From Aplidium turbinatum (lineage: Eukaryota > Chordata > Ascidiacea > Aplousobranchia > Polyclinidae), in NCBI GenBank assembly GCA_918807975.1, contig OU964919.1, positions 40,431,824 to 40,495,823 of the forward strand: a stretch of DNA of 64,000 nucleotides. The letters are read 5' to 3'. Positions 42,416-53,352 of this stretch are shown here, piece by piece (within the stretch, counting starts at the first letter, position 1; each line of letters opens with the position of its first letter). Below the pieces are notes generated by a model. It was not told the DNA's origin, did no database searches, and was given only the letters and a program-made list of their open reading frames with translations. The position numbers were made by a program, and so were the translations under genes.

Positions 42416-42900
42416 TTATGGCAAGATACTCTTCAACTCTAAATTTATCTCTTGGGGAAAAATCGTTGGCTCTGTAGAGGGCTTATCAAAATGCCTATAA
42501 CGTTGGGTTTGAATTCGTTTTGAAGAACCTGCGTAGGTGTTGGATCCACATTTCTTCTTAACTTTTTCTTCAAACGTTTCAAAGTTGGATCTTTCGCTTT
42601 TAACAAAGCTCATGAGACTTTGTAACAATTGTAGCCTACTGCATTATTCAAACACAATCTACTTTTTTGAAGGGACAGGTTTGTTTTTTGAAACCTTTCC
42701 AAAATTGCACATCACATTTCAAGCAAAATAGCTGTCTCCAGTTGTTTCAACTTTTTTTTATAAATCCTTCGACATTGCTCTCTCGAGATTGAGCATCCTC
42801 AGAGGCCAATCCTTCAAGCGCTAAAATCGTCTCACTGTATCCTTTGTTTAATGCACTGACTGCATCAAATCTAGCTGACCATCTGATCTCTCTCTGTAGG
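42416..42900 (-). pseudogene. hAT transposase remnant, upstream part
   Basis: The minus strand holds REIRWSARFDAVSALNKGYS with ETILALEGLASEDAQSRE at about 42775-42900, and SFVKSERSNFETFEEKVKKK with SKRIQTQRYRHF at about 42470-42628, in different frames. The TRWSAR.DAV.AL.KGY pattern is standard in ZMYM1-like hAT proteins. Its upstream side is interrupted by the LINE fragment ending at 42886-42900. Confidence 0.7.
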
Positions 42901-43270
42901 TATCATGGCCGATACAGCCCTCGATGTACAATGATGTTCCAGTTTGATCGATTTCGTGCGTCTTGCCAAATTTTAGTAGGGTTCTTGGTATGTGGTTGAA
43001 AATTGCGCAAAAATTTAAATCTTTGAGCTCCTCTTGACCGTTTTCCTAGTATTTTTCCACTTAAAGATAAATCTTCAAGTTCGCCTTTCCTTATGATGTG
43101 ACCCAAGAACTTCAGTTGCCGCATTTCTATAGATCTCATTATCTGCTGCTCCTGGCCCATCTGTTGGAGCTCTGTTGGTTCGAAAAGCTGTCCATGGAAT
43201 TTTGAGAATTCTTCGGTAAAACCACATTTCTGCAGCTTGAAACTTTTTTCGTGTTTTTGCCGTTAGCGTG
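42886..43270 (-). pseudogene. LINE RT C-terminal fragment, 5'-truncated
   Basis: The minus strand reads FQAAEMWFYRRILKIPWTAF, then in another frame MGQEQQIMRSIEMRQLKFLG, HIIRKGELEDLSLSGKILGK and WQDARNRSNWNIIVHRGLY, followed by a GATACCTACAGAGAGAG end. This is the C-terminal region of RTE/CR1-type RT proteins. The same 3' end recurs on the plus strand at 54437-54512. It is inserted in the hAT transposase remnant, with one frame change near 43150. Confidence 0.75.
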
Positions 43271-43336
43271 GGGGCCCCCAAAAGTGGGGGCCCTGGACTT
43301 CAGCCCAGTCTGCCCCCCTCTCTTAATCCGGCACTG

Positions 43337-43520
43337 AATGATCGATTCGCCTTCACAATGTAGGTCTATTGGAAAAAAGCTTCTCCAGGCGATTAAGTTT
43401 GAACGACGATTGCTCGTTTTGTAGATAAGACCATCTGATAAAGCCTACCCAAAAAAAAGGAAAAACCTAGAACATCACATAACTAAGACGAAAGAGAAAA
43501 TTGAATTGAGTCCTGTCTTT
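43337..43520. repeat. Family Q, middle piece
   Basis: It matches 38400-38500 and 45254-45345 (ATCGATTCGCCTTCACAATG and TTTGAACGACGATTGCTCG). It ends in CCTAGAACATCACATAACTA, which is mirrored at 44880-44935. Confidence 0.65.
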
Positions 43521-44930
43521 TTCATGAGTTACCAAGGGGGGTGGGGGGACTTATATACCAGTCCCAGGTATACAAGTCCTCCCCACCCCCAGAGATGGGC
43601 GTGATCTTGATCTTGAAGATCACAAGTGATCTTGAAGATCAAGATCGTGATCTTGATCTTGATTTTCAAGATCACCTTTTTTTGGTGATCTTGATCTTGA
43701 TCTAAGATCACTTTTTTTGGTGTGATCTTGATCTTGAAGAACAATAAGATCAAGATCACTTTAAAATTAAAGTTTACTTCCTAGATAGAGGCATTTTTTT
43801 AAAACTTGTACTGTACAAAGTAGTTAGTGGCGACTACTAACATTAAGCCACTGCTAATCTGGTATGTGTCGAACAAAAGACGATTTAAAACCTCCATCTA
43901 ATCTGGTCAGTGTTGCCATTTCAAAATTGAAAAAGTTTTCTGTGTTGGTCATAATAAATAAGTCAACTTCCGTGTACTTTATGTTGACGTATAATAAAAA
44001 ATGATTTAACTTTGTTCACAATTTCCATGTGTGAATTTTAAAGAAATGTTTGCTTTCTTTGACCCAATTTTAGATGTTTCAAAAGTGTAGAATGGCGGTG
44101 TTAAAAAATCTGGACTCTAGCCGACTTTGGTCATGTAAAGTGGTTTATTGCTGCAAATCAACCAGACCAAGACTTGTTTACGGTCTGAGTATGGAGCGGT
44201 TTGTTTGACCGCAAAGCTCTGGAACTTTTTTGATAGCAGACAACAGTATCAAGGTTGCCAGATGGGTAAATGGTGCAATAAACATTGACATAACACAGTG
44301 AAAGTTAAAACAACTTAGTAACACGAATAAAAACTCCAACATAAACCAGACAAAAATTTGGTAAAAAATGATGCAGTTAAACTTTATTATTATTTATTTA
44401 TTATAAATAAAAAGCATAAAACTAATTGCTTTTTCAGTAGGCTACTATTGTAATTAACCTCGGCCTTGGGGTGACGTTGCGATTCTACGCAAACTACGTC
44501 AACAATTGATAGGCCTAATAGCAACAGTCACTAACTCATTACAATTCTTAGGCCAGCGATCGAGTAGTTAAAAGTAAAAGTTAGCAATACCAACTATATA
44601 CCTTTACCCGGGTTGCTTATGTACAGTATAGGCTAGTAACTATTTTTTGCAACATCATTGACCAAAAACTTCATTTTTTTTCAAGTACACAAAAAGTGAT
44701 TTTGAAAGTGATCTTGATCTTCAAGATCACGATCTTGATCTTGATCTTCAAGATCACTTAGTTTGGTCATCTTGATCTTGATCTTCAAGATCACCTATTC
44801 TTGGTGATCTTGATCTTCAAGATCACCAATACTGGTGATCTTGCCCATCTCTGCCCACCCCCCTTGGTAACTCATGACAAAGACAGGACTCAATTCAATT
44901 TTCTCTTTCGCCTTAGTTATGTGATGTTCT
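43495..44930. repeat. Palindromic repeat split by a hAT element
   Basis: Bases 43495-43552 (TTGAATTGAGTCCTGTCTTT...ATGAGTTACCAAGGGGGGTG) are mirrored at 44862-44920. The centre is 43553-43580 (ACTTATATACCAG...GGTATACAAGT). The hAT element at 43590 lies at one edge of that centre. Confidence 0.65.
43582..44861. mobile_element. hAT element with GATCTTGATCTTCAAGATC subterminal arrays
   Basis: The element 43590-44853 (1264 bp) is flanked by the exact 8-bp duplication CCCACCCC (43582-43589 and 44854-44861). The ends are CAGAGATGGGCGTGATC and GATCTTGCCCATCTCTG. Both subterminal zones (43600-43760 and 44695-44845) are arrays of GTGATCTTGATCTTCAAGAT-type units that fold on themselves. No transposase is recognised. 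Confidence 0.9.
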
Positions 44931-45179
44931 AGGCGTTACCCAGAAAAAAAACAGCGCAAGCAGTGTTTCCAATATTGAATTTTTTTTTCAAAAAAAATCC
45001 CTACCATTTCCGGATATGAAAGTAGCAAATAAAAATTTTTTTGTTAAAAAAAAATTGGGCGGGGCAGGGGTGCTGCAGCACCGCAGCACATATGGGCGAG
45101 CCGCCCCTGCTTGTTTGAGATACGAATTAAAGCAGCAATCTCCAGCTGTGCAACTAAAAAAATTAATAGATTTTTTTCT

Positions 45180-45253
45180 TTGAGGTGGCGGCCCCCAAAA
45201 GTGGGGGCCCTGGGCTTCATCCCAGTCTGCCCCCCCCCCGTAATCCGGCACTG
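45180..45253. repeat. Second copy of a hAT right end at the same relative target site
   Basis: AAAAGTGGGGGCCCTGGGCT to GTAATCCGGCACTG matches 43270-43336, including the end. It is again followed directly by ATGATCGATTCGCC of family Q, so the hAT-Q junction exists twice. Confidence 0.7.
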
Positions 45254-45880
45254 CATGATCGATTCGCCTTCACAATGTAGGTCTATTGGAAAAAAGCTTC
45301 TCCAGGCGATTAAGTTTGAACGACGATTGCTCGTTTTGTAGATAAGACATAAACCTGACACTTTTCAGGTGCATAAAGCAAGACATACTCTTTTCGTTTG
45401 CAAAAAAATAATAATTTTATTGTAAAAATTAAATTGCTGAGAATTGGTACAAGTTGGTGAAGTTTCACAAGATCACAAGATAAAAATAGTACTTGTTTTG
45501 GATTTGTAGCCAATTGATTCAGGTAGATGTATGATCGTGCTTTCCAACTAGGGATTGTAGATCATAGGGATGCGAAACTTCATCTGCTTTTGGCTTATCC
45601 GCAACACTAGAAGGGTTACGTTTTTTTCTAATTTACAAAATATTTTACTTTTTATGGGTGATATAAGAAGAGTTAAGTTGGTTTTAAAGTAATTTAAGGT
45701 TTTTAGTAGAAAGCAAGCCTGCAGTAAAGCGTAAAAAAATGTCAAATTGGCAATTGACCCTTCTAATGTTGAAGGAACAACGGAGTTGCGCGTCCCGTAA
45801 TGTACCGTCCCTATTTCCAACGATGGCAAAATTGTTAAAATCCGAGCAGTATGAGAAAGCTACAGCACATAGTGGCAATG
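45254..45880. repeat. Family Q, right part
   Basis: It parallels 38400-38756 in direct orientation (GAACGACGATTGC, GCATAAAGCAAGACATACTC, then ATCGTGCTTTCCAAC and GATGGCAAAATTGTTAAAAT). It is interrupted by the hAT MITE at 45549. Confidence 0.7.
45541..45821. mobile_element. Small hAT element (TAGGGA ends)
   Basis: The element 45549-45813 (265 bp) is flanked by the exact 8-bp duplication TTTCCAAC (45541-45548 and 45814-45821). The ends are TAGGGATTGTAGATCATAGG and its imperfect complement. The related copy at 38708-38730 shows the uninterrupted sequence GTGCTTTCCAACGATGGC. Confidence 0.9.
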
Positions 45881-46950
45881 GTTTCATATTTTTGATGTTA
45901 AACTTTAATTAGAAACATTTTTAGTTGAATTGATGCAGATTGATAAATTTTATGTCATCCTAGGGCCTTATATCGAACACTCGACGTTGGTGTAATGTTT
46001 TTATTGTAAAAATATAGTAAAATTGTCAAAAAATCCAAATCCATTTTGCCTTATCACCTTCATTCCGTCGCTTTTTACCTTCCTTTTTTTCACCCTCCCA
46101 ATAATAGTTGCGTCCGTTTTGTGACGTCATGTTAATCAGGGTGGCGGATTCTATAGCAGCACCCACAAATTAACCTAAAATTGTTGAGTCTTTTCAATTC
46201 AATTCAATGTAATTTATTTTTCTTTGTCGGAAAACAACAGCAATGAGAAAGTTACAAATAGTGAACAGGAACAAAACCAACAAAAGGAAAAGGTGGCAAA
46301 ACTACAAAAGTTTAAAACGTGTTACGTGCATGCGATGCAAATTTAAAGGTTACGTACACGAAAGTAAATTAAGCACGGCCACCAAACCTAACAGTTTAAA
46401 GTAGATGAATTAGTTGGAAGAACCAGTTGGCTCCACATACCTAAAGCAACTGGAGGTGTGCCAGTTGATGAAACCATGCGGGGACGACTGAATCTTACAA
46501 CCAATATAAAAAAGAAAAATCAACAACACGAGCATTCAAGAATAAACAATGAACATACGGCATATTATTACATATTAAACATATTACATATACAAAATAC
46601 TATGTACAGTGCATCGTTTTAAATAAAATGGAGTGTTCGCAGCAACGACAGTGGTGTGATATTGAATAGGAATTGATAACTGATGGGTACAGGATTTTAG
46701 ATTAATTAACTTATTATTTGAGCATGATATTACACTGATGATCATGAATGATGAAAAATGTAGTGAAGATGATAATTATGAAAATGGTCTAGATGGCATG
46801 CGGGTGACTTCGGTATCGGAGCGGGATGGAGTTTCTTGAAATGAATTTCCAACCAAACTTCTGGAGAGTGATAGGCTTACAGCTTCATTGTTGAAGTATT
46901 CTTGCCAAATAAATTTACACAATAAAGTAACAGAGAGTTATAAGGTTCTG
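45881..46950. other. Intergenic AT-rich region with a LINE tail
   Basis: Bases about 46186-46235 (TTTTCAATTCAATTCAATGT, then AATTTATTTTTCTTTGTCGG) look like the 3' tail of a minus-strand LINE with ATTGA repeats. I recognise nothing else. Confidence 0.4.
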
Positions 46951-46958
46951 TGAACAAG

Positions 46959-47525
46959 TACAGGGTGTAAACGCCAAGTGTAGACAAACAAAAATTGTCA
47001 TAAATAAAAACAAAATTTGTCATAAAAAGAAGGATTCAGTGGTCCCCTGGGTTGATAGGAGTCTAGGAGACAGCGGGGTGACACTACAGCAAGATGGGGC
47101 AACCTCTCATACGGCGAAGTTGGTCCAGAGCTTCTGCAAGGACAATTTCAAGGGATTCTGGTCAAAGGAACTCTGGCCCCCATCTTCGCCAGATTTGAAT
47201 CCTACCGTATGGACTTTGGTGTCTGGTCACTGTTGGAGCAGAAGGCCTGTGTAATCTCCCACAAAAATACTGATGCACTTAAACGAGCTTTGCTCAAATG
47301 CTGGGATGAAATAGATGCTAAAACTGTGCGTGCAACATGTGCCCAAGTTCCAAATAGACTCAGACGTTTAATTCATGCCAAAGGTGGATATTTTGAATAA
47401 ATGGCGATGGATATTAATCAGTGTGTCTTTGTTTTATTATTTAGCCCTCATTTAATGAAATCTATTCGACATTGACTTATTTATGACAATTTTTGTTTGT
47501 CTACACTTGGCGTTTACACCCTGTA
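46959..47525 (+). mobile_element. Tc1/mariner-superfamily element, internally deleted
   Basis: The element 46961-47523 has TA at both sides and inverted ends of about 45 bp (CAGGGTGTAAACGCCAAGTG and complement, then TAGACAAACAAAAATTGTCA). It encodes only the C-terminal part of a transposase (47090-47400). It is non-autonomous and decayed. Confidence 0.9.
47090..47400 (+). pseudogene. Mariner-type transposase C-terminal remnant
   Basis: The frame reads VTLQQDGATSHTAKLVQSFC, then LWPPSSPDLNP, and after a frame change MDFGVWSLLEQKAC, then ALKRALLKCWDEI and RLRRLIHAKGGYFE with a stop at 47400. The QQDGA.SHTA and SPDLNP blocks carry the second and third acidic catalytic residues. The N-terminal DNA-binding domain and the first catalytic block are absent, and there is one frameshift after SPDLNP. 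Confidence 0.85.
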
Positions 47526-48730
47526 TATTAATATTATACGTAGTTCGGCTAATTAAAGGCGTATTGCATTGGTAACATATTAGCATCTAATAGCAGCCTA
47601 TTGAAACTGAACAGTTTAAGGTAGTGATGGCAGATGTACGACATTGACAGTTGTAATAAGCTAAGCAGATACTAGGTGTCAAACAGTAGTACTTGAAAGA
47701 TTAAATGTACAAAAGTGGTATCTATTACACAATGGATGTATGCTAATCGGTTTGAGTTTTTGTTTGCAGATGGGTTTTCTTTATAAATATAATCTTTAGT
47801 ATTTACATAACTGTAAAATAAAAGATTAGTTTTGTTGTTGTTTTTTTAAAAAATGGCCAATTCACCCCTTACGAGTGTGAAAAGATAATAACTGGTCTAA
47901 CAAAAGTTTTTATATTACAAATACATTCTAGAAAGTAATAACTATGGTATATATATATGATGTCGAGTTGAAAATGTATCAACAACGTGAATTATCTTTC
48001 CTAATAGTCAAATATTTTAATTTTTTAAATTTCTTGATATCTTTAGTTCAACACTCCCGATATGGACCTGGCAGATGTTGTTCAAAATTTTGGGAAAATG
48101 TTTTTGTTAGCCTATAAAATAGAACACTCTTATTATTTTGTCAGTAGACAGTATTGAAATTGACAAAATCATGGGAGATCAAATGCACCCTAGTGAACAG
48201 ACTCAAAAAGCACTGAAATGTACAATGATACAGTATTTTTATAATTATGGTACTGTACATACTCATATGGGATGATCTCACACCAGGAGCCGTAGTGGAA
48301 GATGCGCACTAGTTCCAGAACAGCATTCTCATAATATAGCAAATGCAATGCATTATGATAAGTTTAGCTTTTTCTGGTACTATCAGTGAAGATTTGCTGG
48401 CATAGAATACATTTGATCAGTAGTTCAATATTTTTTATCCCTTGGATCTTGCCTCGTTTGGGGGTAAAACCACCCATTTTTGCGTCACTATTATTGAGCA
48501 AAAATAAATAAGTGATGAGTTTTTAGTATCGACTCATACAACAATTTACAGCCAAAATTTTCCATCTCAGGCGGCTATATATTTTGTATCTTTGTCTTTG
48601 AACTTAGCTTTACTAACAAACACACATTATAATGAGTTTGTGATTTTTGAATAACTTTAGGTTCAAGAACCATAGCAATTTTAAAAGACTCATATTCTTA
48701 ATTGTTTAAGTGATAGAAAAAGTTTCAACC
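47526..48730. other. Intergenic region upstream of the CCDC59-like gene
   Basis: AT-rich; I recognise no repeat ends or exons. The region must contain the promoter of the gene at 48731, but I see no clear promoter motif. Confidence 0.35.
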
Positions 48731-49159
48731 ATGAAAAAGAGAAAAATAAGAAATGATAAAGAGTTTACCTTTGATAAAGAAAAACTAAAAGTGATCAATC
48801 AATACAAGAAGATGAAAAGAAAAGAACAAACATTTGGCAGCGGAGGAAAAACAGTATCTTCACAAATTCTTCAAAATATGAAACCTTTGGTGCAAACAAA
48901 AACCAAGAAACAGAAAGAAACCAATCAAGTCTTGGTTGCTTATTATAAAAATCAGAAGATTAAAGAAAAGAAAGAAGAGCTTCAGTTACAAAGACAAAAA
49001 CAAGATAAAATAAAACAGAAAAAGCTTGAAAACAGACGTGACATTCACAGAAAACTTTCTGCGAGAACATCTAAAGGACAGCCAGTTATGAAAAATCAAA
49101 TTGATGTATTGTTAAATAAGATACAGTCCAATAAAGACCTTTATTGCTTAAAAACTTAA
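48731..49159 (+). CDS. CCDC59: CCDC59/TAP26 (Fyv7-like) protein, single exon
   Basis: A 142-residue, very basic, Lys/Gln-rich coiled-coil protein. Blocks FDKEKLKVINQYKKMKRKEQ and RRDIHRKLSARTSKGQPVMK with QIDVLLNKIQ match the human CCDC59/TAP26 pattern (KLKIQQSYKKLLRKEKK and KTKKGQPNLNVQMEYLLQKIQ). The yeast member, Fyv7, acts in 18S rRNA processing, so a nucleolar ribosome-biogenesis role is likely; human TAP26 was also described as a TTF-1-associated protein. The start is the ATG at 48731 (CAACCATGA); an upstream GTG extends the frame but is not needed. The protein is shorter than the human one and near Fyv7 length. AATAAA lies at 49473-49478. There is no intron, so a retrocopy is possible, but the frame is intact. 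Confidence 0.8.
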   Translation: MKKRKIRNDKEFTFDKEKLKVINQYKKMKRKEQTFGSGGKTVSSQILQNMKPLVQTKTKKQKETNQVLVAYYKNQKIKEKKEELQLQRQKQDKIKQKKLENRRDIHRKLSARTSKGQPVMKNQIDVLLNKIQSNKDLYCLKT

Positions 49160-49472
49160 TTGAGTTTGAAAGAATTGTTACTGAAGTCTGCACTGATTGT
49201 AGCTACTCCATTTGCTTGACTTGACTTCATTTATTTTTTTTTAGTCTATGTGAAACTTGAAATGCAGATAGACGACCCCTGCACTGCACAGATGATACTA
49301 CAAAGGTTGTGCGAAACAAAGATATGTAACCGCGACTCTACTTCCAACGTGTGTTTAACAAATCATTGATGGCTCACATTTGTAGTATTGCAGAAATCAC
49401 TTTAACTGTTGTAGGTTGTAAAGTTTAACATTTGATTTGAAATATTAATAGCTTGGGTACACGCGGTACGGT

Positions 49473-49478
49473 AATAAA
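49473..49478 (+). terminator. Polyadenylation signal of the CCDC59-like gene
   Basis: AATAAA, followed by TG-rich sequence (TGTGCTGGAATGTCTGTG), about 314 bases after the stop codon. Confidence 0.55.
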
Positions 49479-49936
49479 ATGTATTGGACACAGTACTGTG
49501 CTGGAATGTCTGTGCCGTATTTTTATCAGTAGTTGCTAATATGCTCATTGAAAATGTAGTAAGATGCAACGATCTTTCCCCATTTGAACATCCGAAGTGA
49601 TTTTTATCACTTGAATTTCGTCTTCGCCTCTGCCTTGCTTTGTTATTTTATCTGAATCCTGATTGCTTTAAACATGGCGAGGCGATGTTGGCTCTCAAAT
49701 TTAGGCAACCAGGTAATTGTAAAAAAAGCTAAAATAATAACCTGTGACGTATTTCAATGAGAAACTTTGTGCAGTTATGTCCTATTCTATAAAGTTGCGG
49801 GGCACTTAGCATGTTACAGCTGATGTGTCATTGTTTAAGAAAATACTGCCTCAACTCAACAACACGTTACACGTCTTGAAATAACTTTGAATATTTTAAT
49901 GGAAATTGAATAACATGCGTGCCTAGCAGTAATTAC

Positions 49937-50022
49937 CCAGACAGCAAAATCCGCCATTTTTACATTGATTCACAGATGAGACGTTGAATCAATGTAAAAA
50001 TGATGGATTTTACTGTCTAGGT
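49937..50022. repeat. Short palindromic element
   Basis: CCAGACAGCAAAATCCGCCA followed by TTTTTACATTGATTCA is mirrored by TGAATCAATGTAAAAATGAT, then GGATTTTACTGTCTAGG. The arms are about 40 bp. Partial copies lie at 34858-34900 and 50530-50560. Confidence 0.75.
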
Positions 50023-50132
50023 ATGGCGCCATCGACAAAAAAACAGATAAAATAATTTTTACTGCATTGATAGCTGAAAGGCTCAAACCTAACGCTTAGT
50101 ATTTTGGTCAGTCAGGAACCGACGTTTTCAGG

Positions 50133-50394
50133 TTAGGGAACGTTCAAATATTACGTAACGACTTCGAGGGGGAGGGGGGGTTATGCAAAGCGTTACGTTA
50201 GCGTCACATCGGGGGGGTTCAAGAAAAACGTTACATAACGCTTTCGAGTACGGAATGGTAGTTTTTTGTGCTGAATTCGTAGTGAAAAAGCGTTACATAG
50301 GGGGGGATTGAAAAAAGCGTTACGTTAGCGTTACATGGGGGAGGGGTCAAAAATTCGGAAAAAAAGCGTTACGTAATATTTGAACGTTCCCTTA
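50133..50394. mobile_element. PIF/Harbinger-type MITE
   Basis: The element 50136-50391 (256 bp) is flanked by TTA (50133-50135 and 50392-50394). The ends are GGGAACGTTCAAATATTACG and its complement (about 25 bp). The inside has more GCGTTACGTTAGCGTTAC units and G-runs. The 3-bp TTA duplication points to PIF/Harbinger. Confidence 0.8.
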
Positions 50395-51322
50395 CATACT
50401 TTCAAAATATATCAGTACCGGTACCGTATATCAAATGAACTGTATACATCAAACGGAACTACCTAGATAAAGGCGCATGGCACCTAAAGTAACGTAATCA
50501 GTCATTCATTATATTGATTTAACTTCTATAGACGTTGAATCAATGTAAAATTTGCTGGCTAAAACTAAGGAAACAAAGTACCAAGCAAACCATGTATATA
50601 TTAGTAAGTTACGTTGAAAGCAATTAATCGAGGTCAGGAGTGAACTTTTATTACCAACACCATATGTAATGGGAAAAACTTAGGGATTTCAAATTAAGTT
50701 TGAAAACTTTTTATTTGTAACAATGCCAGAGGGTCCCCGATGAAAATTCGAAAAAAAAAAAAAGTATGTTCGCCCATACCATACGAAAGCACCCCCAAAG
50801 TTATTTCACACACCAACCAACTTCTAAAATGATGTATTCTAAGACTGAGGTGGGTAAAATCAAGCATTTATAAGAAACTGAACCATTTCAGGGGGACCCT
50901 ACTGAGTTTTTCGACAAAATTTATATCTCGCAATCTAAACGTTTTGTATCATACCTAGTTCATAAAATAAGATTATAACAATTATCGTAGTAGTTCAAGC
51001 TCAAGTAGAAGTTTCTCACGACGCAACAAAAGTTCTCTTGAGGCACTGCAGTTGGTCTTATGGCGACAGATGAAATAAATATTGCGTTGGCAAATTCTGC
51101 TCGTGAGAGCAATTTTCTAAAAACTTGTCTGTCAGAAGAATGTAAATGAAAACAACGGCTTCTTGTCCAACAAATCTGCACCGACCAATGAACTCAAGTT
51201 GGAGAATGAGTTCCAACTGAACAATATTAATTGATGCACAATGAAATATAAAAATGACAATATGCGCAACATTATTCGCTGACATTCCGCACACCACGTC
51301 AATACATGATGAATAGCCCACG
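50395..51322. other. Intergenic spacer
   Basis: AT-rich; I see no recognisable gene. The open frames at 50960-51321 have no known domain. Confidence 0.35.
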
Positions 51323-51705
51323 GCTACTTGGAGGTGTGGCCTGATTTGTCACAATTTGCAGATCGATTTGTCACAATTAGATTATCGAAACTGATATTTT
51401 CTAAGATTTTTAACTTTTTAATGACTCAGAAAGGTAGGCTATAAAATCTTTTTGTAGCCTTGGGAAAGCAATAGAAAAGGTAAGCTAAAAAAACCTCCAA
51501 TCAGACTGTTAACGAGAAGTTTAACAGTCTCACTGCAATTTTGTGAATCAAATCGTCTTTGTAGCCCATTTTGTCACTCGGGGAAGACAGTAAAGACATT
51601 ATTTTTAGAAAATTTTATTCGGATAGTTACCGAAAGTTGGCAAAATTTGATAAGTTCTGGAGAATGTGACAATTCAGGCCGTATCTTCAGGTAGCCATGG
51701 CGCAA
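51323..51705. repeat. Inverted-repeat element (GGCCTGATTTGTCACA), decayed copy
   Basis: GGTGTGGCCTGATTTGTCAC at 51333-51352 is mirrored by GTGACAATTCAGGCCGTATC at 51667-51686. It is of the same family as 52486-52902. Confidence 0.65.
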
Positions 51706-52478
51706 CCTACTTTCAAAATATAGCACGAGCAAACGTTTCTCAGAAAAAAATGACAATTAAATTACGTTTTCAGCAGGATATAGGATGAAAGACAGTCTTT
51801 CATCATAACTTTATATCATGGCATATAGCCTACTAGCTGGTCTAAAAGGGGGCACAAGACCAAAAAGCAGCGACATTTAATGATTGAAAAAAAAATACTG
51901 ACACTAATCTGACAATGGTACCCTTCGGTAAGATTCGCTTTATTTCAAAACCACAGAGTAAGAACAGAGATAACCGCTTCATAAAGGAATAAATTCATAA
52001 AAACAGTGGAATTTACTGATGTAATGTTACATCACTCAGCTGAAGGAAAGTTATTTGGCCCGGTCTACAAAGTTGTTTTTACATTGGATCAAGTGATTGC
52101 CTTTGTAGATGCACTAAGACACCTTGATGGTGAACAAAAAGCTCTCGTTTATTCATCCCATCCCAATATTCATCAATGAAAAGTGTAAAAAAATGGAAGG
52201 TTCTGGACTAATGAAGGAGCACCAAGTAAGCACTTTATCGCACACAAGCCTACATGAAGAAAACCTTGCTTGCTTTTTAAACGACCAGCACATTAAATTT
52301 GATCTAGTTTTTAATTTTTTCAAGTGTGGAACTTTTCTGAAAACAAAATATATTGTCTGACTGTTTTCGTCGTTAACGCAATTCCAGTTCTTACAGAGTA
52401 TCACTAGCGCCAAGAAATTTTCAAAACTTGATAGAACTTTGAGATCGTTGCCGGTCGTTTGGTCAACAGGACATTTGG

Positions 52479-52909
52479 GTTAGGGCATGGCCACCTAAAG
52501 ATACGGCCTGATTTGTCACATTTTGCAGAAATTTCCAGGTTTTTCTAACTTTGGGCGAACGTTTAAATAAATTTTTCTAAAAATTAGATTTTTACGCTTT
52601 CTTTATTCTTTTCCCCAGATGACACAATAGGTTTTAACATCCTCACATGTTGAAAAACAAAGAAAATTTGATTTTGTAGATTTTAGTCAGACTGTTAATT
52701 TTCAATAACAGTCTGATTTTGCGTTTTTCAACTTACTTTTTCTCATTTGCTACTGCTTCCCCAAGGCAACAAAAAAGTTTTTTGTCATTAGAAAACCGCA
52801 AAAAGTAAAAACATCTCAAAAAATGTCAGTCAAGCACTAGCAGTAGCTATAATCAAAATCTGCAAAATGTGACAAATCAGGCCGCATCTGCAGGTGGCCA
52901 TGGTTAGGG
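52479..52909. mobile_element. Inverted-repeat MITE (CATGGCCACC ends)
   Basis: The element 52486-52902 (417 bp) has ends CATGGCCACCTAAAGATACG, then GCCTGATTTGTCACATTTTG, and the complement. GTTAGGG flanks both sides (52479-52485 and 52903-52909). The superfamily is unclear. A second copy lies at 51323-51705. Confidence 0.8.
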
Positions 52910-53180
52910 TTAGTTAACCCTAAAATGAATCGTTCTGTCGACCTAACGTCCTGTCGACCAATTGTCCAGTTGACCTCACGTCCTGTCGACCAAATAACCA
53001 GGTACCATTGAGATTGAACTTCAGATGCGCTTTACCATCCAAACAAGATTAACTTTGTGTGGGGTATGTTGCAGCTAGCGCTTTGACTGTTCCTTCTGGA
53101 TAACTTATAGACGAAAAACCAAGGATAAGAACTGTCTTATGCAACCCTCTCTGAGTGTAGTGTAGAAGAAAAAGCAGAAC

Positions 53181-53352
53181 TCAAAAAAACTTTCCGTCAA
53201 TCCGAAAGTGTGGATCGGATGCATCATCGGGATTCAAAAATACCGAAATGCTCTTTCCAGGGTTGCTGTCAACCAGCCGCCGCACCTTTTCAGCTAAATC
53301 AAGCTCTTGTCGCGAATCGTTGCCGACGTCATTTATAGTGTTGCCATTTTGA
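53181..53352 (-). CDS. MB21D2: MB21D2 terminal coding exon
   Basis: It encodes QNGNTINDVGNDSRQELDLA to HFRIDGKFF and the stop (53181-53183). The acceptor is TTTATTGCAG. The C-terminus matches human (PHFRIDDKFF). Confidence 0.93.

Larger units (their letters stand above)
40466..43344 (-). mobile_element. hAT transposon (CAGTGCCGGATTAAG ends), with transposase remnants
   Basis: The element 40474-43336 has the left end CTGGGCCGGATTAAGGG and the right end CTTAATCCGGCACTG. The flanks AATGATTG and AATGATCG form an 8-bp duplication with one difference. It carries minus-strand transposase remnants (41859-42900), a LINE fragment (42886-43270) and older hAT-end remnants at 41234-41760. Confidence 0.8.

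Noticed and set aside
43529-43759. Minus-strand frame with Asp/Gln/Lys repeats
   Set aside because: It arises from the GATCTTGATCTT array of a hAT element.
48710-48730. Upstream GTG start for the CCDC59-like gene
   Set aside because: Animal nuclear genes normally use ATG; the ATG at 48731 has an acceptable context and gives a family-typical protein.
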